Origin: Sanghuangporus weigelae
Lineage: Eukaryota; Basidiomycota; Agaricomycetes; Hymenochaetales; Hymenochaetaceae
Direction of reading: 5' to 3'
Assembly: GCA_033182465.1 (NCBI GenBank)
Contig: CP137326.1
Location: 186,001-250,000, forward strand
DNA length: 64,000 nt
Below are positions 11,620 to 20,739 of this stretch, piece by piece. Within the stretch, counting starts at the first letter, position 1, and each line of letters opens with the position of its first letter. The position numbers and the translations under genes are program-made. The notes beneath the pieces were generated by a model. That model made no database searches and was not told where the DNA came from. It worked only from the letters and a program-made list of their open reading frames with translations.

Positions 11620-12189
11620 CCGTCGCTCTACTAGTAATCGCCGCCGCTCGCAGGATTCGACAGCGCCGTCGCCCTATTGCTTATTCGCGACGCCGATATC
11701 TTGACTCGTCGGCGGCTTTGTCTCGTACATTATCGGCGGCGTCCCCTTTATACGCAGATCATACCATAGCCCCTACGATTGAGCTCTCCCCACGACTGAG
11801 CGCGCATCCCGATTGGCAGCAGTGCTTCCGGGTCAAATTGTCCCCCACGGCACCAAGCTGTCCAGGAGGTCGAGCCACGAGTTGGATCCCTTCTTACCTC
11901 TCCGATCTTTGACACCGCCGATGCCTCTCTGTGGTCGAACGCCGTCGCCTTCGCCGCTGCTTAAGAGGGTCTGATAGTCTACACCAGAAGCACTGCTGCC
12001 AATCGGGATGCGCGCTCAGTCGTGGGGAGAGCTCAATCGTAAGGGCTATGGTATGATCCGCGTATAGAGGGGGCGCCGCCGATAATGTACGGGACAGAGC
12101 CGCCGACGAGTCAAGATGTCGGCGTCGCGAATAAGTAGTAGAGCGACGGCGCTGTCGAGTCCTGCGAGCGGCGGCGATTACTAGTAGAG

Positions 12190-12297
12190 CGACGGTGCCG
12201 CCGATTACCAGGAGAGCGACGGTGTCGCCGATTACCAGGAGAGCAACGGTGTCGCCGATTGTCACGAGGGCGATGGCGCTGCCTATTCCCAGGACGG
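12190..12297. repeat. 27-bp minisatellite of Y1, about 4 units
   Basis: This is the shortest of the three arrays, in the same orientation as the one in Y3. The differences in unit number explain all length differences among the Y copies. Confidence 0.85.
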
Positions 12298-14325
12298 GGG
12301 ATAGCTCTACCAATCACTTGCGCAGTGGCGAGTGAGCACGTGCCCCTGTTATTCCCTTAAACGGGGGCGGCGTCTTGTGTCGGCACACGGTCTTCGGCGA
12401 AGGCGAGGGAGAGCAAAAGGGGCTAACAGAGACGAGAGGAGTGCACTGAGATCTATTCTGAACTACTGCTCCTGAACACTACATACATGAGGTCTATATA
12501 TACTGGGGAATGCTGGGGAAGAGCGTCACAGAGGCGGCGACAGTGACGGCGTGTCACAGGCGCGCAATCGGTGCAGACCCGAAGATCGGGGCGCGCCGCG
12601 AAGCTGCCAAGACACGGGCGCGCGCTGATCGGGCTGGCGGGGATTGGCGCGGCGCATCATCATCGGGCGCGCTCGGATCGCTAAGTGGTCGCACCACACG
12701 AATATGAAACGTCAGGGGAGGCAATAATACTAAAAGGGGAATACGCGAGTGGCCGCCGCGTCCGACAATTGGACTCGGCGCACGAAGCAGCATGGTATGA
12801 ACATGAAACGTGGTACCTGGGACCTTGTAAAACCACTACCCGACGTCGGATAAGCCAATCAACAGGAGCCGACGAATATTCCATCGGCTATACGGTTCGA
12901 TATCCTTCCGCCGCCGTAGCCGATACATCCGCTGCAACGTTCCCGGCGCCCGCGTATCAGAAAGTGCGGCTGGCCAAGCATACTCGGTTTGGGAAGTCTT
13001 CGAAGGACGGGAGGCGGCGGACGTATTGGTTGAGCCGCGAATCAAGAAGCGGCGGTTTGGAAGGTCTTAAGGAGCGGCGGAGGTGTAGCGGTCGCCGCAC
13101 GATGGTATACTGTACGGAGTACTGAGGGGCCTGTACCGACGTACCGGTACAGGCAAGTGCGGCGCACTACAGCGGCGAAGGCAAGCAGAATGTGGAGTCA
13201 AACAAGAGGAGATGTCAAGGATAGTATATAGTCAAGGGGGAGGCTCAGTACATGAGGGGAGACTCAGAGTGAGGGATATCTCGAACTCTGGCGCTCGGTC
13301 TGGTACATGCTCTTGGAATCCTTGCTAGGCTTGGAATCCTTGTCGTCTACAAGCTAGTAGAAGCTCTATATATACTCTACTGCTGTCGCCGACACATCCT
13401 ACTGTCTGACAACATCTCCTGAGTCATCTGGGTCACCAAGGGCCGCTGCCGGAGCGCCCAGGTGAAATCTGAGAGCGGCAACGTGAGGGGGGCATCCAAT
13501 CACATGAAATATTGAGTATCTGCAATAACACGGGCGCCGGTGGAGTTGGGCTTGGCGGCGCGAGTCGGTGGCTTGGCACGCCGATGTACCACATGCCTAC
13601 CTTCCATACATGGTCTAATGGGGGCCGCCGCGTCGGGAGGAAGTCGGGAAACATCGGAACCGATGATTGGAGGCTGATATCGCGTATATGAGACAAAGGG
13701 CGCATCAGCCGATGTCCCTGAGGTGTCCGATGCATCGGCGGCACTCAATACAGAGTGTGGGCAATCCCTAGTGACTAATATGAGTGGCCGGAGCGGCAGT
13801 GCTGTGGGGGACTGCCGGACTGGTGGCAGATACATCGTAATGAGGCATGTAAGCACATATGACAATATATAGCTCCCTAGACAATGGGGGACTGCTTGGT
13901 AAGCTGTAGGAGGCGTCGGCGAGGGTACCTGAGGATGTCTGAGTGTCCGCCGCATTGATCGGCGCCAAGGGGGGCCGACTCGGAGGCATCCAGAGTCGCC
14001 GCACGGCTGTACGTATGGTAAATCATAAGATCGGCGGCACGTAGTCACTGAGGGATGTGTCCTATAGTGCCTGGTGCTGGGTAGGAGCTGTCGGCGGACC
14101 TGTCTGAGTGTCGGGGAGCCATCGGCGGATCAATTTGGGTCATAGGAGGGCGCCGCAGTACAGTACGTGTGCTGGAATCAATGGATACGTGCTCAAATGA
14201 TGTCCCGAGTGCAATAGGAGTGTGCCCTCACACTCTCAGGTGTCGGCAGTGCTGGGATATGGTATCTGCAGTAAGAGGGAGCCATAGTATGAGTGCACTG
14301 GCACAGGAGGAGCCAGTGCGCTACA

Positions 14326-14602
14326 GCGGATTCAAATTCTCCGAAATGGAAATGAGTGGGAGCAGTTTACATTCTATTTCATTGAAAGCATTGCTGACCT
14401 GCACCTCGTGAAACTAATTTACATGATCTCCTTCCATGTATGGATAGTACTTGTGCTGATGGTTCTGCTCGAGTCACTCGCCTTCGAGCCTGGACTGGAG
14501 TTGGAGTGGGAGATGTCAGGAATATCTAGGTCGGTTTTGAAGAACTCTGAGAATAGAACTCCCCAGACTCCCTTGAAGGTTTCACTCTTCAAGGGGAACT
14601 AA
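14326..14602 (+). pseudogene. Displaced C-terminal exons of P450 copy 2
   Basis: Directly after the end of X-B, and overlapping the 4-bp GCGG, comes GFKFSEMEM, the residues that follow the haem cysteine in this P450 family. A GT-AG intron follows (GTGGGAGCAG...TGGATAG). The last exon reads VLMVLLESLAFEPG and PLKVSLFKGN and then stops at 14,602. The matching upstream exon, ending FLGGGRAC, is 10 kb away at 24.8 kb on the other strand. Its phase fits: an AT left over there plus the C here makes Ile, giving GGGRACIGFKFSEMEM. An inversion between X copies moved this piece. Confidence 0.85.
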
Positions 14603-14911
14603 GAATTGCATGGGCTGGAGAAATCGGACTATACATGTAGTAATTTATGTCCCAAGGAAACACCTTCTAGAAATATAGTGTCAATCCCTACGATCTGCTC
14701 AAAAGTATATTGGTGCTAGTTCTCGGATCTGCCAGTTGCCAGTCTATTTATGGATTTTTTAGATACTTTGCAAGATCTTCAAATGATGCCTGAAAGAGCT
14801 AGTGAGAAAATTGTTCTTTGCGAGTGCATAAAACAAACTCTTTAGCGTCGTACCTATGTTCTGTGATCGACTTCGTTCTGAGTTCCCTACTCTCCATCAC
14901 CACAACTTCGT
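14603..14911. other. No gene seen
   Basis: This stretch lies between the displaced P450 tail and the PEX1 fragment. It is AT-rich with no recognisable repeat or coding sequence. It may be old 3' flank of the P450 together with the 5' flank of the PEX1 copy. Confidence 0.4.
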
Positions 14912-15374
14912 ATGCCTCGACGAGCACGGATTAAGTTTGTCTCTCTTCGATCCTCGCTCATCAATCTTCCTATATCTGTCTATGGCCCTCTCGTTGAACA
15001 CCATGTCGTAAGTATTCTTCATCCAAATGACCTTCAACCGATTTAGGTGACATGTAATTATGTATGAAATAGCTGCGCGAACAACGTAGCACCCTCAGAA
15101 CCTTGCTGTGCATTTACTGGTAGTCTCGAGTCCAAGCTCAGATCCCGTGTCGAATACGAATAGTATAGACGCAAGTGGAAATAGAAAGGAAGGGGAAAAG
15201 AAAGGAGTATATGTAGGATGGACTAGGATGGTGAGTTCATCGTCCTTGGCATGGTTCAACTCTGATCCTCTTGCTAATGAACCTTCTGCTCCTGGGCTAG
15301 GAACGATTAGCAAGCAAAACGTGAAGGTCATCCACGCGTCTGAAGATTCTCTGCAGAATGGTTCTGCAAAATAG
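14912..15374 (+). pseudogene. PEX1: N-terminal fragment of peroxin PEX1
   Basis: Exon 1 (14,912-15,007) begins MPRR and continues RARIKFVSLRSSLINLPISV, then YGPLVEHHV. A GTAAGT...GTAG intron follows, and exon 2 (from 15,090) reads HPQNLAVHLLVVSSP and later VYVGWTRMVSSSSLAWFNS before stopping. These are the N-terminal signatures of fungal Pex1, the AAA ATPase of peroxisomal import-receptor recycling, which is over 1,000 residues long. Only about 125 residues are present and both AAA domains are missing. The retained intron shows a DNA-level copy and not a retrocopy. It is one of three host-gene fragments in the inverted segment. Confidence 0.7.
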
Positions 15375-16509
15375 AATCCAGGAGAGACATCAGTCAAGGC
15401 TCCAGAGACAAATACTTTTAGTTGGTCGAGAGAAGTGCCCATTGGACACATTGTATATGGAGTCAAGGATTAGAATAATTGGTCAGAGTCACTTTATATA
15501 TCGTGTCTCTGAAGTGTCCAGAGGTTAGGAGAGCGGGGAGACGCCTTTTAGCTCCTTACTGGGTTATTTAGAAGTTTAGAAAGTGAGATGGTGAATAGTT
15601 GTTGAGGGAAAAGTCAGAGAAGTCATTATTTTCACTGTTGGTGTGGCACAGTTACTACAGTGCACAGTGCAGAGCATCTAAAGCCATCAACTCAAGTTTT
15701 GTCAACTTCCGACAGTAACTCTCCACCACAATACCTCAGATTGGCCTTGAAAGTATACCAGAGAGTAGATAGATAGGCATAGGAGGCATATGATTTGCAT
15801 TTTTATAGAATTTTATCTTGAGGTCGAAAATTTGCTTCAGCAAAAATTGAAACAAATATTTAAATAAATAAAAACTATTTTCATTTTATTAGTAATACCA
15901 CCAAAAGCAACCAAATCGGGGCAGTTACAAATACAATCACGTCGATCATTGCCTTGTCAGGAACATTGGCCATCTTCAATCTAGCATTTCCTGGTGGCAT
16001 TCCAGGAGCCTGCTGAATACCAGAATGTGGAGAGAGGAAGAGAGGATATGCCGCAGCCACCTCTATTTTTTTTTTTCATTTTTTTTCATTTTTTTCCCCC
16101 AAAATATTAAAACATTTTGATAGCCCATCAAAGACCTTAGAAAAACAATCACGTGCACCTAAGGCAAAACCCTATTTCCAAACCTGAAAAAATTGATCCA
16201 GAACTGGAATCCAGCCAATTAGAGGTGAGCTTTCCAGTTCTGGATCAATTTTTTCAGGTTCGAAAATAGGGTTTTGCCCTAGGTGCGTGCGAGTAACTTT
16301 GTTACTTGTATTACAGTCATTTACCTGTCCTTTAAACAGTACTGCTCCTTTGAACACTCAAATTTCCTCCCTCAATTCTTCTTCCCTTGTAACAACAAAA
16401 ATCACACAGATACAGAGAATATGCATCAATGATAATACCAAATTTTAGAAAATTTGAGTGAGGCATTCAGTGTAGAGAAATTGTGCACTGGCTAATTTGA
16501 TTGTATTTG
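15375..16509. other. AT-rich repeat debris with a hairpin and a MITE end
   Basis: No gene is supported. The stretch holds homopolymer T tracts near 16,060-16,100, the long hairpin at 16,151-16,290, and at about 16,309-16,365 a sequence (CAGTCATTTACCTGTCCTTT) matching the terminus of the MITE at 20,053-20,723. The rest looks like decayed single-copy DNA. Confidence 0.5.
16151..16290. repeat. Long near-perfect hairpin, arms about 58 bp
   Basis: The left arm (16,151-16,209) contains GGCAAAACCCTATTT and AATTGATCCAGAACTGGA. The right arm (16,232-16,290) contains their reverse complements, with a few mismatches and a loop of about 22 nt. It may be a fold-back element or a tiny palindromic MITE. 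No second copy is in the window, and I see no convincing flanking duplication. Confidence 0.75.
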
Positions 16510-16610
16510 TGAAAGGATCCGCTCAAAATCTTGCATCAGGATCAACGCAATCAGCAGATCTACACAATCGGCCTTCCAAACGCAACCGGTAACCAAGCCA
16601 GCTAACATGG
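16510..16610 (-). mobile_element. E1c, fragment of an E1 element
   Basis: It starts TGAAAGGATCCGCTC (the E1 end read in reverse) and matches about 90 bp of E1 up to AAGCCAGCTA, where X-D begins. The remainder of this E1 copy is not present beyond X-D. Confidence 0.65.
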
Positions 16611-18109
16611 TGTAGTGGGTGGTGTATGTCTCTGAAGGCGCTACCAATGTCTATCCTACTAAGGGTGCTGAATGTATAAAGAAACCTCCAAAAACGAGAT
16701 GCCGACGCTATCAGACTCTAAATCCCCACTACTCAGCAGATGCCGGGGACCATCAGAGACATGATGAAGAGGTGTATGGATGCCGAAGTTCGAAAGGAAT
16801 AGGCTAATAGGGCCGCCGCTCGAAAGGGGGGATCACAGGAGGCTGCCAACATGGTGGAAACTCGGACACAGGGTTGGCAGGAGTGTATGAGATGAATATA
16901 AGAGATAAAATGGAGTGAGTGGGTGGAGAAGGCGCCGCTGGGTCGTCTGGTACTATGCCTGTGTTGCTGGATAGCCGCCAATGTCAAATAGGGGGGCGCC
17001 AGAACAAGGGGAAGGCTGCACGAATCTGCCGAAGTAGCGTAAACGCGATAGGTGAAAGGAAAGGACTGTATAAGATGAGTATATAGACTAAACTGGGGTG
17101 AAAGGCTGGAAAGGGTGCCGCAGATGAGTCTGAAAGGAGGCCTGTGTCGCTGAAGGGCCGCCGATGTCAAATAGAGGGGCGCCGACAAGGTGTAAGAGGG
17201 GTGAGGGAAGCTCAGGGTTAAATCCCAAGCTTCTACACACTCGCTGAATGTCAGAGCGGCCGAGGCGTATCAGAGGTGGTGAAGGTAAGTGGAATGATGA
17301 GTCAAGCAAGAGGAGATGTCAAAGATAGTATATAGTCAAGGGGGAGCTCAGTACAAGAGGGGAGACTCAGAGTGAGGGATATCTCGAACTCCGGCGCTCG
17401 GCCTGGTATATGCTCTCTTCCTCTAAGATGATCTCTTGTCTACCAACCTGATATAAGCTCTATATATACTCTGCTGCTGTTGCCAGCACATCCTACTGTC
17501 TGACAACATCTCCTGAGTCATCTGGGTCACCAAGGGCCGCTGCCGGAGCGCCCAGGTGAAATCCACAAGCGGCAACGTGAGGGAGGCATCCAATGGCATA
17601 GAATATCGAGTATCTGCAATAATACGGGCGCCAGCAGAGTTTGGCTTGGCAGCACGAGTCGGCAGCTTGGCACGCCAATGTACCACATGCCTACCTTCCA
17701 TACATGGTCTAATGGGGGCCACCGCATCAGGGGGAAGTTGGGAAGCGTGGGAGCCAATGATCAGAGGCTAATATCGCATATATGAGACAAGAGGCGCATC
17801 AGTCAATGTCCCTGAGGTGTCCGATACATCAGCGGCACTCAATACAGAGTGTGGGTGATCTATAGTGACTAATATGAGTGGCCGGAGTGGCGGTGCTGCG
17901 GGGGACTGCTGGATCAGCGCCAGATACGTCGTAATGAGGCATGTAAGCACATATGACTATATATAGCTCCCTAGGTAATGGGGGACTGCTTGGTAAGCTG
18001 TAGGAGGCATCGGCGAAGGTATCTGAGGATGTCTGAATGTCTGCTGCATCGATTGGCGCCAGGGGGGGGCCGACTCGGAGGCATCTAGAGTCGCTGCAAG
18101 GCTGTATGT
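16611..18109 (-). mobile_element. X-D, old diverged X element, truncated
   Basis: It aligns over its length with X-A, X-B and X-C but with many more differences. A large share of these are CpG to TpG or CpA, as expected of an older, methylated copy. It starts TGTAGTGGGTGG beside ATGG. About 320 bp short of the far end it meets E1b, where family sequence GCTGTACGTATGG would be expected. It is a relic with many small changes and one truncation or insertion. Confidence 0.65.
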
Positions 18110-19621
18110 TGAAAGGATCCACTCAAAATCTTGCATCAGGATCGACGCGATCAGCAGATACACACGATCAGCTTTCCAAACACGACCAGTAACCAAGCCA
18201 GCTATCACAGGCCCAAGCAATCGAGCGGCCTAGGCAACAGTAACCCGTTACCACCCGAGCGCTAGAAGCACCAAAGCGGATACATAATCCCGCTAACAGC
18301 TAACACTGCCGACCGCCTATTACCGCGGACTACCACTCTAACGCCGCCGACCAAGTAACCCAAGCGACCTCGATCAAAAGAAGCGATCAAACTTCTTAGA
18401 AGTCCAGAAGCACAACTACTAAAGCCTAAACACTAAAAGGCTAAAGGCTAATAAGGTTTATGGAGACCTCACTGGCATTTCAGCACTGTCAAGTCTGTGC
18501 ACGAGTTTACATGGTCCTCTATGAAGTATACTACATAGTATGCACGGCAACAGTTGGTACGCGTGACTGTCACATCGAAACCGAGCGACACCTTCAAGAT
18601 ACAATGCATTCCAATCCACCAAGCCCAGTAGTACCCAAGAAACGAGAGGAACTCACGATTACAACTCGAACCCCTCGAACTGCGAACCCGATAACTTGGA
18701 GAATGATTGGATGGTATAGACCAGAGTTGCACACACCATGTCCAGCATCTATGATACAGGCAAACCTTTATTTACCAAGAAATGCGAACCTGGAGACCAA
18801 GCAATTACAACTCCTTATACAACGAAGGATATGGCATTACATTCGAGACATACAATATGAAGGCAAAGCATGGCTAGTCACCAGAACCCAGCAGAACCCG
18901 CCAGCAGAGCTTATGCAGTTCATGATATGCCTTGGACCATACTCTACACCAACCCGACACCTTAACACGGACGTGCGAGTTATGCTTACCCTCGCTGGAC
19001 CTCGAGATGAATTCCGAAGAATCACATACTGAGCAGCCTACATCGCTCCAAGGGCAAAGATGCCACTTAATGACGGCAATGACATCGTTATGGAGTACTG
19101 ACAGTGGAGCATTCCACATCGGAACACCACCTCTATTATCTCAGTCAGCAACTCCACAGAATTCTGTCATAGTGGAGACGACCTTACAAAGATTGGAGCA
19201 AGGTGGAGCGAAGCGCAGCAGGATGACAAAGGAACAGATGTAATGGTGGAGAAAAGAGGAGTAAAGTGGAGACAGGATGAGTAAGAAATAGGACAGAAAA
19301 TGGAATATCTGGGAGCATAAATAGTTGTAGGATTAGGCCCTCATTTCCCCATCTTTCGATCCTCTTAACACACTGGTGTAAAGCTTGCCCTACAGTGAGC
19401 TATTACTGTGTGCTTTGTACTATCACGCCTCTTGGAAATCCCAATCTGCTTTACTATCACCTCGTATCTGAAAGCATCCATAACTCGGACCGCAACTAGG
19501 AAGGCTAGTAAGGGACCGCGTGGTACAGCCAGACGTGGGTAGATAAGATCACCTCTGCACAACACACCGCTGCTTAGGCAAAAGGATCGAACCGGTGTAA
19601 CCCCGGGCCTACTCCTTAACA
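18110..19621 (-). mobile_element. E1b, end-to-end copy of E1
   Basis: This 1,512 bp copy runs from TGAAAGGATCC to CTCCTTAACA and is near-identical to E1a in the opposite orientation. It still has an intact X target region (GTGT where E1a has GCGT), so it shows E1 without that insertion. The outer flanks are X-D on one side and a transposase-like remnant on the other. They do not repeat each other, so at least one end has been rearranged. Its 190-codon ORF is at 18,460-19,032. Confidence 0.6.
18460..19032 (+). CDS. Unknown 190-aa ORF inside E1b (twin of 4,080-4,652)
   Basis: It has the same length and almost the same sequence as the E1a ORF. The differences are scattered, several of them conservative (for example PNPIVPKK against PSPVVPKK). 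It is followed by the overlapping 103-codon frame at 18,932-19,243. No domain is recognised. Confidence 0.3.
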   Translation: METSLAFQHCQVCARVYMVLYEVYYIVCTATVGTRDCHIETERHLQDTMHSNPPSPVVPKKREELTITTRTPRTANPITWRMIGWYRPELHTPCPASMIQANLYLPRNANLETKQLQLLIQRRIWHYIRDIQYEGKAWLVTRTQQNPPAELMQFMICLGPYSTPTRHLNTDVRVMLTLAGPRDEFRRITY

Positions 19622-19730
19622 CAATGCCTTTTACATCTAGTCCACAGTTCGTGGACATGTGCACAATAACACGACGCAGGTCATCTGAGATAGGAACCCC
19701 ATGCGTCATGCTGGCAGTCACTGTGTTACG
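19622..19730 (-). pseudogene. Possible N-terminal piece of a Tc1-type transposase
   Basis: Read leftwards toward E1b, the strand encodes HGVPISDDLRRVIVHMSTN followed by GLDVKGIV. This resembles the start of the helix-turn-helix region of fungal DDE (Tc1/mariner-like) transposases (IS-DL-RWVIV-M). E1b interrupts it directly after that point. It is short, so the assignment is tentative. Confidence 0.4.
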
Positions 19731-20052
19731 AAAGAGATAATGCATATGTGTGTAGATGTGTGCTAGGTCACAAATCGTGTGACTACACACAAAGTTTAGA
19801 TAATCTAAGACTCAGTATGTGATAGGCAACAAGTGTCGGACTACTTGAACCTAGCACACTTGATTTAGTTGACCTAGGTAGTACAAAAATGTAAATTGGT
19901 ATAGCTGCATTACAATCATTTCTGTACATGTATGTTAGATGGACTACGAAGTCAGTGTAAATGCACCTTAGCTCTGAGTTTGAATTTCTGTGATCCACCC
20001 AAATATTTCGATATTGCTATATCAAGATATAAATTGCTTAATATAGAAATTA
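19731..20052. other. No feature seen
   Basis: AT-rich DNA between the transposase-like remnant and the MITE. It holds no ORF of note and no repeat that I can match elsewhere in the window. Confidence 0.4.
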
Positions 20053-20723
20053 CAGGCATTTACTGGTCCTTTAAACAGTACCCTTCCTTTGAACACCCTA
20101 CATTTACTCACTCAAACCTCCAATTTGCAACTTGAAATTTTTATCATAGGTGGACAGAATACACATGAGTCATGCTGCGAAATTTCAGCAAATTACTATG
20201 ACCCGTTAAATACAGAAAAATTATTTACTGCTGAATTTCAGTGAAACTCAATGAGAAACAATGAATCAGATGCATTTTGCTATTCATTCATGCTTTGAGC
20301 ATGACTCAAAAGCAGATATACTAGTACTCCACTACTGTAAGTACATGCAGCCTAGTTTGTGTGGCGAAAGAGCTGTCCAATGAATTAATATAAGACATAC
20401 AATAAAGGTGACTTGAAAAGCGTGACAGGCAGACTTATCAACATTATTATGTAATCGGGCAGTTCTCATCTCGCGAATATACATGCACTAGCATGACACT
20501 TATGTCACAAGGTGTTCAAAGGAGTTAATTTTGTGACATTTACCCTACTTTTTTCACACACACAATTTGATTTTTTTCTGCACATTTTACAGCTCAAAAA
20601 AATTTCAGCATATAGCCTCCATAGCAGACTACTCAGATATATAATTAGGTTTTTTTAAAAATGTTTGTGGTGTTGTGTACGAGTGGATCTGTATTGAGTG
20701 TTCAAAGGACCGGTAAATGCCTG
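20053..20723. mobile_element. Tc1/mariner-like MITE with TA duplication
   Basis: The termini are inverted: CAGGCATTTACTGGTCCTTT at the left and AAAGGACCGGTAAATGCCTG at the right. The left end also carries a second GAACACYC block that the right end shares. TA flanks both ends (20,051-20,052 and 20,724-20,725). The interior, 671 bp in all, has no transposase. A related terminus occurs near 16,309. It abuts the truncated end of the MLP1/TPR fragment. Confidence 0.75.
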
Positions 20724-20739
20724 TATATTGATCTAGATT

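Larger units (their letters stand above)
7405..11983 (+). mobile_element. Y2, solo-LTR-like Y element inside Y1, hosting Y3 and Z
   Basis: The pieces are 7,405-7,929, 9,382-10,080 and 11,625-11,983, 1,583 bp together. It starts TGTAGTGCGCCGCACT and ends GTCTACA. The flanking duplication is CCGG at 7,401-7,404 and CCAG at 11,984-11,987; the one difference is a CpG transition. A TATATATA box sits at 9,526-9,533. The minisatellite has about 13 units, nine more than Y1, which accounts for the 243 bp length difference exactly. It is a relic with two insertions. Confidence 0.75.
7249..13171 (-). mobile_element. Y1, solo-LTR-like Y element split by Y2
   Basis: The pieces are 7,249-7,404 and 11,988-13,171, 1,340 bp together. 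On the plus strand it begins TGTAGACTATC and ends GCGCACTACA. It is flanked by GCGG at 7,245-7,248 and 13,172-13,175, which is the target in X-B. It contains the 27-bp minisatellite with about four units, the fewest of the three Y copies. It shares the start TGTAG(C/T)GC with X on its own strand, so X and Y are probably related families. Confidence 0.75.
4933..14325 (-). mobile_element. X-B, solo-LTR-like element in three pieces around nested insertions
   Basis: In plus-strand order the element runs 4,933-5,142, 6,790-7,248 and 13,176-14,325, about 1,819 bp in all. It starts TGTCGGTCGG and ends GCGCTACA, that is TGTAGCGC...CCGACA on its own strand. It sits in E1a. The left duplication is GCGT (4,929-4,932); the right one is now found as ACGC at 22,924-22,927. 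X-C interrupts it at a CCGC site (5,139-5,142 and 6,786-6,789) and Y1 at a GCGG site (7,245-7,248 and 13,172-13,175). Removing both leaves one colinear X copy. The family has a TATATATA box and no coding capacity I trust. It is a relic with two insertions. Confidence 0.75.
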
